A model generated the notes under the pieces. That model ran no database searches, had not been told where the DNA came from, and saw only the letters and a program-made list of their open reading frames with translations. DNA of 64,000 bases from DATFVJ01 sp035517695 (GTDB lineage: Bacteria; Actinomycetota; Actinomycetes; Streptosporangiales; Streptosporangiaceae). The DNA lies in assembly GCA_035517695.1 (NCBI GenBank), contig DATIYI010000146.1, positions 1 through 64,000 of the forward strand, written 5' to 3'. Of the stretch, positions 33,607-42,203 are shown one piece after another. Positions within the stretch are counted from its first letter, which is position 1. Every line of letters begins with the position of its first letter. The position numbers and the translations under genes were made by a program.

Positions 33607-34403
33607 GCATCCGATCGGTTGCCGCACCCGATCTGAGCACCAGGCGAGCGCCGGGGCTGGGTGGTTTCAACCTAACCGTTCTCGGGCTTGAGGTGCGCCG
33701 CCTGCTGCGCAACCGGCGCACCCTCATCTTCACGATGGTGTCGCCGGTCGTATTCTTCTTGGCCTTCGGCCTGAACAGCGCGTATGCCAACGACAAGATC
33801 GGCCACGGCAACGTGTCGGCCTTCGTCATGATCAGCTTGGCACTTTACGGCGCGGTCCTCGCGACCACGGCCGGCGGGGCGATGGTTTCCATCGAACGGG
33901 CCGCGGGCTGGAGCCGGCAGCTGCGGCTGACACCGCTGTCGCCACCGGCCTACATCGCCATCAAGATGCTCACCGCGCTTGTGCTCGGGCTCGGCTCGGT
34001 GACCGCCGTCTATGTCGTCGGCGGGATCGTCGGCAAGCCCTCGATGCCTGTCTACTTGTGGGTCGTCACCGCGCTGTGCGTGTGGATCGGGTCGCTCCTC
34101 TTCGCGGCGTTCGGGCTGTTCATGGGTTACCTGCTGGCCACAGAGAACGTCATGCAGATCCTGTCCTTCGCCCTGGTCCTTTTCGCCTTCGGCGGTGGCC
34201 TGTTTATCCCGCTGAGCCAGTTCCCGCACGTCATCGGGGTCATTGCCGAGTTCACGCCGCTTTATGGCCTCAGCCAGCTCGTGCATGCGCCGCTCACCGG
34301 TGACACCGTCCAGCTGTCGTGGGTCGCCAACCTGCTGGCCTGGCTGGCAATCTTCGCAGGCGGCGCGGTATGGCGCTTCCGCAAGGACACCGCGCGGGTC
34401 TGA
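33603..34403 (+). CDS. ABC-2 type transporter permease (DrrB-like)
   Basis: A 266-residue membrane protein with six predicted helices: the first is at about residues 40-60 (TLIFTMVSPVVFFLAFGLNS) and the last just before the C-terminal end WRFRKDTARV. The ABC-2 region is recognisable by GGAMVSIERAAGWSRQLRLT and the helix pair around FGLFMGYLLATENVMQI. It is coupled to the ATPase gene by a 4-nt overlap. No regulator or sensor kinase gene follows, unlike many two-gene exporters of this kind. Confidence 0.92.
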   Translation: MSIRSVAAPDLSTRRAPGLGGFNLTVLGLEVRRLLRNRRTLIFTMVSPVVFFLAFGLNSAYANDKIGHGNVSAFVMISLALYGAVLATTAGGAMVSIERAAGWSRQLRLTPLSPPAYIAIKMLTALVLGLGSVTAVYVVGGIVGKPSMPVYLWVVTALCVWIGSLLFAAFGLFMGYLLATENVMQILSFALVLFAFGGGLFIPLSQFPHVIGVIAEFTPLYGLSQLVHAPLTGDTVQLSWVANLLAWLAIFAGGAVWRFRKDTARV

Positions 34404-34839
34404 CGGGTGTTCAGCCGGGCGACGCGACCGCCGCCGGCCGGGCGGCGCGACCGCGGCCGGGCGGGCGGCGCCACGCGGCGGGGCGACGCGACCGCCGACG
34501 GCCGGGCGACGCGACCGCGGATGGCGGGGCAAAGACTGATCCGCGGCGGCTGCGCGGCGCTGCGGCAGCAGCGGAGCGTTATCGGGCCTTCTGGCGACCC
34601 GCGCGCCATTTGTGGCGGCGCGCGGGCCCGCATAGCCTCATGTTGCGTCGGCGTGCCCGGCTTCGGGTGGAAGGCAGCCGGCGCGGGGTGGCAGCGGGCG
34701 CCGGGCGGCAGCGGCCGTCGGGCGGCAGCGGCCTCGGTAACGGTAAGCGGTGGGCGTGCTCGGCGGAAGCCGCCGTCTGGCGACAACCCGCTTGAGACGG
34801 TTGCGGGCACGGGTGGCCCCGGCCAAGGGACGGTACACG
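34404..34839. other. GC-only intergenic region with repeated GGGCGACGCGACCGC
   Basis: About 435 nt without a supported gene. Four copies of GGGCG(A/G)CGCGACCGC lie at 34417, 34440, 34481 and 34504. The region then contains more CGG/GCC-rich DNA up to the acyltransferase start. Long open frames exist in several phases only because stop codons are rare in such sequence. Confidence 0.55.
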
Positions 34840-36228
34840 ATGGAACGGATGAGCGCGCTTGACGCCGGGTTCTTCTTCCTGGAGCACGAGAACGTGCCGA
34901 TGCACGTCGGGTCGGTCGCGGTGTTCGAGGGACCAGCCCCGGCCTACGGCGACGTCGTCAGGTTGCTGGTCTCAAAGCTGCCGCAGGTGCCGCGGTACCG
35001 GCAGCGGGTGCGCACGGTGCCCCTGCACCTCGGCCGTCCCGCCTGGGTCGACGACGAGCATTTCGAGATCCTCTATCACGTCAGGCACACCGCGGTACCC
35101 TCGCCGGGTGGAGCCGACCAGCTGCGCAACCTGGCCGGCCGCGTCTTCGCGCAACGGCTGGATCTCGCCAAGCCGCTGTGGGAGATGTGGCTGGTGGAGG
35201 GCCTGAAGGACGGCAAGTGGGCGCTGATCTCCAAGGTGCACCACTGCATGATCGACGGCGTCGCCGGCTGGGACCTCACCGCCGCCCTGCTTGACATGGC
35301 CCCTGACGCCGAACAACAAGCGGTGGTCCCCTGGACCGCGCGTCGCGCCCCAAGCACGGCATGGTCGATCATGGACGGTGTCCGCGACGCCGTGGTTGAG
35401 CCGCTGCAGCAACTGGCCCGTATACCAGCGCTGGCGCGCAATGTGCCGAGCCGCCATGAGCTGCTGGAATTCGGCCGTGGACTACCAGGTAGCGTGCGCC
35501 GCCTGACCAGTCCCGCGGCACGTTCGCTCAACGGGCCGAGCGGGCCGAATCGGCGCTGGGAATGGGTGCAAGCCAGCCTGAGCGAGGTCAAACCGGTCCG
35601 AAAGGCGCTCGGGGGGACAGTCAACGACGTGGTGCTTGCGGCTGTCACCCGCGGGTTCCGCGACCTGCTCGCCGAGCGGGGCGAGCTTTCTGACCGGCAG
35701 GTGGTGCGCTCACTCGTGCCGGTCTCCGTTCGCGCGGAAAGCGAACGAGGCACCTTCAACAACCGGGTGGCTGCCGTACTGGTGAACCTGCCGGTCAGCG
35801 AGCCCGATCCGGTGGTCCGGCTCGGCCGGCTGCGCGAGCAGATGGATGACCTGAAGAGCAGCCGCCAGGCGGTGGGAGCCCAGGGGCTCACCGAGTTGGC
35901 GGGTTTCGCGGCTCCCACCCTGCTCGCCTTGGGATCCCGGCTGACGTTCCGGTTCCCGCAGCCGCTAGTGCAGACCGTCACAACGAACGTTCCCGGACCA
36001 CGCTTCCCGCTGTACATGCTCGGCAGCCAGATGACCGAGATCCACCCGTATGTTCCTATCGCCAGCAACATACGCATTTCCGTCGGCATTCTCTCCTACC
36101 TCGACCAGTTGAACTTCGGCATCAACGCCGACTTCGACGGCGTGCCTGACGTCCGCGTGCTCAGCCACGGCATCCGGAAGGGTTTCGACGAACTCATCGC
36201 GCTCGCCGCATCCGTATCGACGGCGTAG
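34840..36228 (+). CDS. WS/DGAT acyltransferase (wax ester synthase/diacylglycerol acyltransferase)
   Basis: A 462-residue enzyme of the bacterial WS/DGAT family that transfers acyl groups from acyl-CoA to diacylglycerol or fatty alcohols. The N-terminus MERMSALDAGFFFLEHENVP is characteristic. The active-site motif HHCMIDG (HHxxxDG) is at residues 134-140. NDVVLAAVTRGFRDLL and TTNVPGPRFPLYMLGSQM near residues 265 and 385 are the other conserved blocks. It suggests storage-lipid formation, common in actinobacteria. ATG 34840 is chosen because the conserved N-terminus begins there, with AAGGGACGG upstream. Confidence 0.93.
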   Translation: MERMSALDAGFFFLEHENVPMHVGSVAVFEGPAPAYGDVVRLLVSKLPQVPRYRQRVRTVPLHLGRPAWVDDEHFEILYHVRHTAVPSPGGADQLRNLAGRVFAQRLDLAKPLWEMWLVEGLKDGKWALISKVHHCMIDGVAGWDLTAALLDMAPDAEQQAVVPWTARRAPSTAWSIMDGVRDAVVEPLQQLARIPALARNVPSRHELLEFGRGLPGSVRRLTSPAARSLNGPSGPNRRWEWVQASLSEVKPVRKALGGTVNDVVLAAVTRGFRDLLAERGELSDRQVVRSLVPVSVRAESERGTFNNRVAAVLVNLPVSEPDPVVRLGRLREQMDDLKSSRQAVGAQGLTELAGFAAPTLLALGSRLTFRFPQPLVQTVTTNVPGPRFPLYMLGSQMTEIHPYVPIASNIRISVGILSYLDQLNFGINADFDGVPDVRVLSHGIRKGFDELIALAASVSTA

Positions 36229-36444
36229 CCGTGGGGAGCCGTGGCTGCGGGAGGCGCGACCCACGCGAGCGTGTCCGCGGTCGGACGTCGCGGGCAACTC
36301 GGAGTCGTCAGCCATCCCGAATATCTTGCGGCGCTGAGACGGCGGAGTGCCGCGAGCGCGAGCTGAGCAGCACGCCAGGGACATAACCACCATGGCGACG
36401 AGCGAACCGGCCTCATCTGCCGCCGCACGCAGCATAATTTGGAT

Positions 36445-36831
36445 ATGGACAGCACAGCGGCCCAAGAGTTCGCCGCGAGCTGGTTACAGGGGTGGAACGC
36501 GCACGACCTCGAGCGGGTGCTGAGTCACTTCGCGGAGGACGTCGTCTTCACCTCACCCTTGGCTGCGCAACTGCTCGACGGCAGCGACGGCGTCATCCGC
36601 GGTAAGGCAGCGCTGCGTGACGCCTGGAACGAGGGCCTTCGGCGCATCCCTGATCTGCACTTCGATCTGCTGGGCGTTTACGTCGGCGTCAGCACGCTGG
36701 TCATCAACTACCGCAATCAAAGGGGTGGCCTGGTCAACGAGGTCCTCATCTTCGATGGCGATCTGGTCACGACGGGTCACGGCACCTATCTCGGCGGCGA
36801 CGCCAATCCCGCGGGAGCGACGTTGCGCTGA
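36445..36831 (+). CDS. SnoaL/NTF2-like fold protein
   Basis: A 128-residue protein. The pattern ASWLQGWNAHDLERVLSHFA followed by EDVVFTSPLA and IRGKAALRDAW is typical of the NTF2-like (SnoaL-like) cone fold used by isomerases, cyclases and binding proteins. No catalytic residue can be assigned with confidence. ATG 36445 is preferred over the TTG two codons upstream. It follows the WS/DGAT gene by about 215 nt of plain intergenic DNA. Confidence 0.8.
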   Translation: MDSTAAQEFAASWLQGWNAHDLERVLSHFAEDVVFTSPLAAQLLDGSDGVIRGKAALRDAWNEGLRRIPDLHFDLLGVYVGVSTLVINYRNQRGGLVNEVLIFDGDLVTTGHGTYLGGDANPAGATLR

Positions 36832-36940
36832 ACGTCAGGCAAGCCGGCAAGCGCCGCAGGCCCGCATGCGCGATTGCCCGGTATAAAGGACGCCGTGCGC
36901 GAGTATCGGCCGTCGAACCAGAGCGCTTCATTAGGAACCG

Positions 36941-37529
36941 TCAGCGTGGGGTCAGGACGCAGAACTCGTTACCTTCAGGATCAGCGAGCACGACCCACGG
37001 CGCCTCGCCGCCCTGGCCAACGTCGGCCGGCACAGGGCCGTAATCACGTGGGCGTGCCACCTCGGCCTGGTGGTCGTCGCCCGGGTAGGGCGCGACATCG
37101 AGATGAATCCGGTTCTTGACCGTCTTCGCGTCGGGGACACGCAGCAGTTCGAGATACGGCCCGACGCCGTTCGGCGATCGCAAGGAGGCCCAACTCTCGT
37201 CCACATTCTGCGGCAACCAGCCCGCGGTGGCACTACAAAACGGCGCCAGGGAGGCTGGGTGAGCGGAGTCGACCACGACGGCGGCGACCGGCCCGGTGTC
37301 CCTGTAGGCGGCCCGCGGATCGAGCACACACAACTCGTTGCCCTCGGGGTCGGCCAGCACAACCCACCGCACCTGGTCCTGGCCGACATCGGCCAGTGTC
37401 GCCCCAAGGTCCCGCAGGCGCTGAACCTCGGCCGCCTGGTGCGACGTCCCAGCCAAGGGCGGCCCAGAACCGCGCCAGCAGGGCCGGATCGGCGGCGTCG
37501 ATCACAAGGTGGGCGAGGCGAGTTGGCAT
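36941..37529 (-). pseudogene. Two-domain VOC (glyoxalase-like) protein with internal deletion
   Basis: The gene begins at ATG 37529 with MPTRLAHLVIDAADPALLAR and FWAALGWD, the start of a typical actinobacterial double-VOC protein. Just after GWD (near 37450) about 50 residues of the first domain are missing and the frame shifts into QAAEVQRLRDLGATLADVG, VVLADPEGNELCVLDPR. The second domain from about 37310 to the stop is complete (VVVDSAHPASLAP to ADPEGNEFCVLTPR). The intact family is uncharacterised. The second half alone may still be expressed, from an internal start near 37456. Confidence 0.72.
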
Positions 37530-37589
37530 GCCGCCCAACCTTGCACCCCTGACCCCGTAGAAGCAACCCGCTCCCGGCTGGGAATGCGC

Positions 37590-38012
37590 CTAGTCGAGGC
37601 CCCAGGCCGGCCACGTGCTCATCGGGCCGTCGGGACGTATCGCGAGCAGAACTCGCTGCTCGGCCACGAGCGCGGTGAGTTGCTCATCGTCGCCGGGGAC
37701 CTTGACACCGTGTTTTTCGCGGATGGCCCGGAAGTGGTCCAGCTCTGCTGCCACGTCCTCGCGGATATCGACCTGCCCGGAAACCAGCACGCACCGGAAG
37801 CCGGTGGAGTCGTCGACGGCCAGGCTGGCGCGCGGATCGCGGCTGAATATGGCGTACTTCGCCCGCGTGCGAGTTGTTGACACGTAGAACAGCTCGCCGT
37901 CCCAGTGAAACCAGTTCGGCGTCAGGTGCGGCCGCCCGTCGCTGCGGACGCCTGCGACGATCACGTTGCGGGGTTCGGTGAGGAACGCGGCCAGCTTCTC
38001 CTTCGACGCCAT
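37590..38012 (-). CDS. PPOX-class F420-dependent oxidoreductase-like protein
   Basis: A 140-residue split-barrel protein. The motif NVIVAGVRSDGRPHLTPNWF, followed by YVSTTRTRAKYAIFSRDPRA and CVLVSGQVDI, is characteristic of the pyridoxamine-phosphate-oxidase-like group that uses F420 or flavin in actinobacteria. It probably reduces a small molecule or binds a cofactor; the substrate is unknown. It lies 60 nt upstream of the VOC pseudogene on the same strand. Confidence 0.85.
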   Translation of the reverse strand: MASKEKLAAFLTEPRNVIVAGVRSDGRPHLTPNWFHWDGELFYVSTTRTRAKYAIFSRDPRASLAVDDSTGFRCVLVSGQVDIREDVAAELDHFRAIREKHGVKVPGDDEQLTALVAEQRVLLAIRPDGPMSTWPAWGLD

Positions 38013-38160
38013 CCGGCAAGGCTACCGGCGCTGCCGCGGCGATCGCAGCCCCGCCCGGGCCGCGCCTCGCCTGCCGTGACACGCGAATGCCCGCTACGGT
38101 GCGAGCAGGCCACAGCCGCCCACCGCCGATAGCCTCGGACGTAAGTGGACAGTCCGATCG

Positions 38161-38922
38161 CTAGGTTGCCCGTCGGCGGCCGATGAACAGCTCGCGTGGC
38201 GTCCAGCCGTCGGTCGTCTGCTCGGTGACAGTGGCGGCCTCGAAACCCGTGTCGGAAATGAGCCGCATCCACAGGTCGCGGCTGAACAAACCCGTGCGAT
38301 GGGTCTCGTGCACCACCTGCACCGAACCGTCGGCGTCGCGGAGCAAGAACGCGTACTCGGTCTGGATCCAGGTATCGGTGGGATCAGGATCCCAGGACCA
38401 CGACAGAAATCGCGCACCGCGGCCGGTGGCGTCGTCGCTGCCGCCATGACCGGTCGCCGGCTTGAAGGTTTCCGCGGTGTTGTCGGGCACGAACACGGCC
38501 GAGCCGCCAGGACGGCAGTGCACGAAGGCCGTCTCGATGGCGTGCCTTAGGTCGGCCTCGGTAACCATGTAGTCCACAGCGTCGTGGACGAACACGGCGT
38601 CGAAGATGCGGCCAAGCCGCACCGCGCGCATGTCGCCCAGCTGGTGGTCACACTCGGGATTGAGCCGCCGCGACGCGGCGAGCATGTCCTGCGAGAGGTC
38701 GACCAGAGTCAGTGCGAACCTGCCCTTGAGATGGACGGCGTTGTGGCCGCCGCCACTGCCAAGCTCGAGGACATCGCGCACCGGAATCGATGCCGAGCCG
38801 AGCACCGTCGCCGCGTACGCGGCCTCTTCCGCGTACGCATCCGGGGGTGAGATCAATGGCCACCACGGAGCCAGGTCACCGTACAACCGGAAGGAGCTAG
38901 GCGCACCCGTCATGGCTACCAT
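38161..38922 (-). CDS. Class I SAM-dependent methyltransferase
   Basis: A 250-254-residue enzyme. VLELGSGGGHNAVHLK near residues 51-66 is the SAM-binding motif I. LTLVDLSQDMLAASRRLNPE is motif II with the acidic residue that binds the ribose, and AVFVHDAVDYM is the motif IV region. PGGSAVFVPDNTAETF follows. The N-terminus LYGDLAPWWPLISPPDAYAE matches a group of uncharacterised actinobacterial methyltransferases. Two ATG codons three codons apart (38922 and 38913) are possible starts. Confidence 0.87.
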   Translation of the reverse strand: MVAMTGAPSSFRLYGDLAPWWPLISPPDAYAEEAAYAATVLGSASIPVRDVLELGSGGGHNAVHLKGRFALTLVDLSQDMLAASRRLNPECDHQLGDMRAVRLGRIFDAVFVHDAVDYMVTEADLRHAIETAFVHCRPGGSAVFVPDNTAETFKPATGHGGSDDATGRGARFLSWSWDPDPTDTWIQTEYAFLLRDADGSVQVVHETHRTGLFSRDLWMRLISDTGFEAATVTEQTTDGWTPRELFIGRRRAT

Positions 38923-39113
38923 CTTCGCGCAAGCGGGCGCTGCCGATGCGTTCCGCTACCTCGATCGCCCGAAGCCTGCCCGGCCGTGCCGAAGAAGCGA
39001 GCTCAACGATGCAAAGCGGACCCCGATTCGCCGAGTGAGAAGTCCGGACAACGATCAACTCGGCAAACTTCATGATTACCGCTGAACTCCGCCGTGGCCG
39101 CGAGACACGACCT

Positions 39114-39293
39114 TTACTCCTCCACAAGATCACCGAGAGGGACGTACTGCTCCACTTCTGCGGGCGTCCGCACCTGGGCCATGAAGATGCCCTGGCACTT
39201 GATCACGATCCAGGCACCGTCCTGATTACGGGACGTGTTGGTGAGTGTGATCGTCTCGGCGGTCCACCGGCCGTCACGGCTGCGTAGCCTCAC
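39114..39293 (-). CDS. Small actinobacterial protein of unknown function
   Basis: A 59-residue frame (GTG 39293) encoding RWTAETITLTNTSRNQDGAW, then IVIKCQGIFMAQVRTPAEVE and QYVPLGDLVEE. This resembles a widespread group of very short actinobacterial proteins with the pattern RWxVExIxLxxTxxxxDGxW and VADVRTxAELExxxPLxDL. No function is known. It may be expressed with the small protein gene about 160 nt away on the other strand. Moderate confidence because it is short. Confidence 0.55.
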   Translation of the reverse strand: MRLRSRDGRWTAETITLTNTSRNQDGAWIVIKCQGIFMAQVRTPAEVEQYVPLGDLVEE

Positions 39294-39452
39294 CAAGGCC
39301 GCCCTGGGGCCGGCCCGGCCGGACCGCGTTGGACTTCACCCTGAACCTGTATAAAAGTGACATCTACACACGATCATGATGATATGTACCATCTTGGGCA
39401 CAGACCGGGCGCGCCGCCGAACGGGGAGGTCGAGTAACTAGGAGCCTGGCCC

Positions 39453-39668
39453 GTGGCAGAGCAGAGGCAGAAGATCCAGATCACGATCGAGGCGTGCGGT
39501 CAGGGCAAGGGCTATGTGCGCATTCGCCGTGGCGACCGGGTGGCGACGCTCATCTTCAACTCGTACGGCATCTTCGCTGCCAGAAACTGCCCGGGCGTCG
39601 ATCACCACGACATCTGGGTGGCAACCCGCGTGCTGCGGCGTTGCGGTTTGCTGCGGGCACAGCGCTGA
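39453..39668 (+). CDS. Small protein of unknown function
   Basis: A 71-residue frame starting at GTG 39453 with AGGAG placed 8 nt upstream. It encodes KIQITIEACGQGKGYVRIRR, then RVATLIFNSYGIFAARNCPG, and a C-terminal HDIWVATRVLRRCGLLRAQR. It is basic and contains three cysteines. It is preceded by an AT-rich stretch (39350-39400) unlike its surroundings, which may be its promoter or a sign of transfer. No family is recognised. Confidence 0.5.
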   Translation: MAEQRQKIQITIEACGQGKGYVRIRRGDRVATLIFNSYGIFAARNCPGVDHHDIWVATRVLRRCGLLRAQR

Positions 39669-40084
39669 CTATGCCCCGACTCGATCTTCGGCTGAGGGCT
39701 GGCAGGGTATCTAGGTCGCTCGCCGCGCCGTTACATCGCGCCGTTACATCGCGCCAGTGACGCTGTTCGCCCCGTCCGGGCCCGACATACGCGATATAGA
39801 GCGCCTCTTGAGCCATGGTCGCCTGGCGGTGCCCCGCGTCACAAGCAGGTCAATTGTGGATAACTAATTTGCATCCGTGGGACCGCCTGTGGCTATGTGG
39901 CTTTTCTTACACACAGCCGAGTGGGCGGCGTTCATGCTGGTAACAGTCGCCTACCGGGCTGGATCTCGGCGCGATTCCCTGCCCTCGTCCCCCGGCTGCG
40001 CCGAGCTCCATCGGCATGTCTGCACAGGACTCCACCGGCCTGTGTATAGCGGCATGATGAGCTGCGCCCGCAGGCCATCCGGGC
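39669..40084. other. Non-coding stretch
   Basis: About 415 nt with no supported gene. GCGCCGTTACATC is repeated in tandem near 39727-39755. The region probably derives from decayed genes; an adenosine deaminase remnant follows. Confidence 0.4.
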
Positions 40085-40206
40085 GCCGCGCCCGCCACGG
40101 CCGCCCGGCGAAGCCCGCCAGCGACGGTGCCGAACGTGACGCCACGGCCGGTATTCGCCGGCTCGAGTGTGCCCTCGATGTGCAGGTACAGCTCGGCCTT
40201 GGACAT
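40085..40206 (-). pseudogene. Adenosine/adenine deaminase N-terminal remnant
   Basis: On the minus strand from ATG 40206 the frame reads MSKAELYLHIEGTLEP, a close match to the conserved metal-binding start of adenosine and adenine deaminases (KAELHLHIEGTLEP), although the first His of the HxH pair is a Tyr here. About eight residues are then missing and RGVTFGTVAGGLRRA can be aligned to the next segment of that family. After that the similarity is lost. The remaining 300 residues of the enzyme are absent, so this is a remnant. Confidence 0.55.
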
Positions 40207-40303
40207 GCCACGAACGACCGTCGGCGAGGTCGCCCGTGGTGGCGTTCCTCGTCGGCGCGCCCCGCCGAGGCCAGTGCCCATCTTTCCCTGTTCCATCCTT
40301 ACT

Positions 40304-40340
40304 CGCGATATATCTTACTATCGGACAGACGCGATGTATC
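40304..40340. promoter_or_regulatory. Paired CGCGATATATC / CGCGATGTATC sites
   Basis: CGCGATATATC at 40304-40314 and CGCGATGTATC at 40330-40340 are near-identical words 26 nt apart in direct orientation, in an AT-rich island about 65-100 nt before the methyltransferase start at 40404. Sequences of the ATATCGCGATAT type are bound by PadR-family repressors in actinobacteria. No padR gene is adjacent, so the assignment is a guess from sequence style and position. Confidence 0.4.
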
Positions 40341-40403
40341 GTGTTGTGCACCGGAACAAGGCGATAACCGGGAACGGGTCGCCAGCCGATCGGGAGGAAC
40401 GTC

Positions 40404-41066
40404 ATGGCACGGACCGACAAGGGTTACAAGGGCGTGGGAATGGAAGGCTCGGTCGCCCGCTGGTATGCGGCCAGCGCGGGAAAGGATGCCGGGCGATACG
40501 AGGAACAGGCGAAACAGGTCGCGGACCGCGCACCGGCCGGTAGCAAGGTCCTGGAAGTCGCCCCAGGACCCGGTCACTTGTCCATCATGCTGGCCAGGTC
40601 GGGCGATTACCGGGTCACCGGTCTCGACGTCAGCTCGACTTTCGTCCAGATCGCCAGGAAAAACGCGGCCGAGGCGGGCGTGCAGGTGGACTTCCTGCAC
40701 GGCAGCGCGTCGGCCATGCCGTTCGACAGTGACAGCTTCGACTTCGTCGCTTGCTGCGCCGCCTTCAAGAACTTCTCCGCGCCCGTCCGCGCGCTACGGG
40801 AGATGTGCCGGGTTCTCCGTCCCGCCGGACAGGCACTGGTGGTCGACCTGCGCCCGGACGTGTCCAAGCAGGCCGTGCACGATGATGTCGCGCGGATGGA
40901 ACTCGGCGGCCTCAGCAGGGCGCTCGTCACGTTCACCCTCGGCTCCTGGCTACCGAGGCGCGCCTGCAGCAAGAAGCAGTTCGAAGACTTCATCACGCAG
41001 ACGAACTTCCGGTCGTTCGACATCCGCGAGACGCCGATGTCCCTGGAAGTGGAGATGCGGAAATGA
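40404..41066 (+). CDS. UbiE-like SAM-dependent methyltransferase
   Basis: A 220-residue protein. VLEVAPGPGHLSIMLA near residues 49-64 is motif I, with TGLDVSSTFVQIARKNA as motif II and DSFDFVACCAAFKNF as motif IV. ALREMCRVLRPAGQALVVDL follows as in UbiE/COQ5-type enzymes. The C-terminal part ends with a basic segment SLEVEMRK. GGGAGGAAC lies before ATG 40404. A pair of possible operator sites precedes it. The acceptor is unknown. Confidence 0.87.
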   Translation: MARTDKGYKGVGMEGSVARWYAASAGKDAGRYEEQAKQVADRAPAGSKVLEVAPGPGHLSIMLARSGDYRVTGLDVSSTFVQIARKNAAEAGVQVDFLHGSASAMPFDSDSFDFVACCAAFKNFSAPVRALREMCRVLRPAGQALVVDLRPDVSKQAVHDDVARMELGGLSRALVTFTLGSWLPRRACSKKQFEDFITQTNFRSFDIRETPMSLEVEMRK

Positions 41067-41130
41067 CCACGGCGCGCAGCGGTGGTGAGCTTCGCGCAGG
41101 CGGGGCAAGACCTTTTCAAATGCCGCGGAT

Positions 41131-41712
41131 TCAAATGCTGCGGATGACCCGGGCCGGATTGCCGGCCGCGATGACGCCCGCGGGCAGATCTCTGGTGACG
41201 ACCGCACCCGCGCCCACGACGGTGTTCGTGCCGATGGTGACCCCGGGTAGCACAATCGCGCCGCCGCCGAGCCACGTGTTGTCCTCGATCGTGATGGGCT
41301 TGGCCGCCTCCCACTTGGCGCGCCGCGGCTCGGCCGCTACGGGGTGGGTGGGCGTCAGCAACTGCACGTTCGGGCCGATCTGGACATCGTCGCCAATCGT
41401 GATGGCCGCGACGTCCAGGGCCATCAGGCCGAAATTGATGAACGTGCGCGCGCCGACCCGGATCTGATAGCCGTAATCGCAATACAGCGGCGGGCGGATC
41501 GCCGCATCCTCGCCGAACGCTCCAAGCAGGTCCATCAGGATGCGCTGGCGTTCACGCGCGGCGTCCGCCGCACTGCGGTTGAACTCCTCCATGAGCCGCG
41601 CGGCGCGGCGGCTGTCGGCGGCCAACTGCGGGTCGTTGGCAATGTACGGATCGCCAGCGAGCATCCGCTCACGTTGGCTCCGCTGGTCGCCTGCTGCATC
41701 CGGATCGCTCAT
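41131..41712 (-). CDS. Maltose/galactoside O-acetyltransferase-type sugar acetyltransferase
   Basis: A 193-residue left-handed parallel beta-helix acetyltransferase. The N-terminal helix pair RERMLAGDPYIANDPQLAAD (maltose acetyltransferase N-domain) is followed by hexapeptide repeats: DYGYQIRVGARTFINFG, then IGDDVQIGPNVQLLTPTHPV with the catalytic His, then TWLGGGAIVLPGVTIGTNTV. It acetylates sugars from acetyl-CoA. ATG 41712 is preferred over the upstream ATG 41781 because the conserved domain begins there. Its upstream region contains an unusual GC-only repeat. Confidence 0.9.
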   Translation of the reverse strand: MSDPDAAGDQRSQRERMLAGDPYIANDPQLAADSRRAARLMEEFNRSAADAARERQRILMDLLGAFGEDAAIRPPLYCDYGYQIRVGARTFINFGLMALDVAAITIGDDVQIGPNVQLLTPTHPVAAEPRRAKWEAAKPITIEDNTWLGGGAIVLPGVTIGTNTVVGAGAVVTRDLPAGVIAAGNPARVIRSI

Positions 41713-41805
41713 GAACACTGAATACAAGCATGCGGGCCGGCTGCCAGCGTCCTCTACCCCCGCTGCCGGGGTCTTTAACATGGCGCCGGGCTACCGAGGC
41801 GCCGC

Positions 41806-41896
41806 GGGCCCGGGGGCCCGGGGGCCCGGGGGCCCGGGGGCCCGGGGTGCGGCGCCGAGCGCGGCGCCGAGCGCGGCGGCGAGCGCGGCGGCGAGC
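41806..41896 (+). repeat. GC-only microsatellite: GGGCCCGG x5 and GCGGCGCCGAGC x4
   Basis: Five perfect 8-bp units GGGCCCGG occupy 41806-41845. They are followed by four 12-bp units (GCGGCGCCGAGC twice at 41849-41872 and GCGGCGGCGAGC twice at 41873-41896). Each unit is self-complementary or nearly so, so the block can form hairpins on both strands. It lies upstream of the acetyltransferase gene. Confidence 0.88.
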
Positions 41897-42203
41897 GCGC
41901 GCGAGGCGCGCGGTAGCCGGATCGGCGGATGGCGAAAGCGCCGCGTGCACGCGCTATCGCCGCGCACGTCCGCTGAACGGGCCCGGCGGCGCATCGTGCA
42001 CGCTGACGGCGCCGCCGCGGTACAGCGATCCGCGCAGCGTTACTTCAGCTTCGCGCTCGGCGACGGCCAGTCGCGGGCCGGGCCCGCATCCCAGCACCAG
42101 CGCCAGCGCCGGTGTTAGGACCATCTGGGGCCAGCCCGCGAGCGCGGCGCGCCGTTGCCAGGGAGATTGCGCCCGGCAGCCGTTAAGAATGATCACGCGT
42201 CGG
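41897..42203. other. Intergenic region, no gene seen
   Basis: About 300 nt between the GC-only repeat and the end of the alpha/beta hydrolase gene. A minus-strand frame here (41954-42196) has no recognisable features and is not called. It is probably 3' flanking sequence. Confidence 0.4.

Noticed and set aside
39877..41088. 403-codon plus-strand frame over the methyltransferase
   Set aside because: Wrong phase relative to the methyltransferase at 40404-41066, which has clear SAM motifs.
41954..42196. 80-codon minus-strand frame after the alpha/beta hydrolase gene
   Set aside because: No family features and no ribosome site; it lies in repeat-rich GC DNA.
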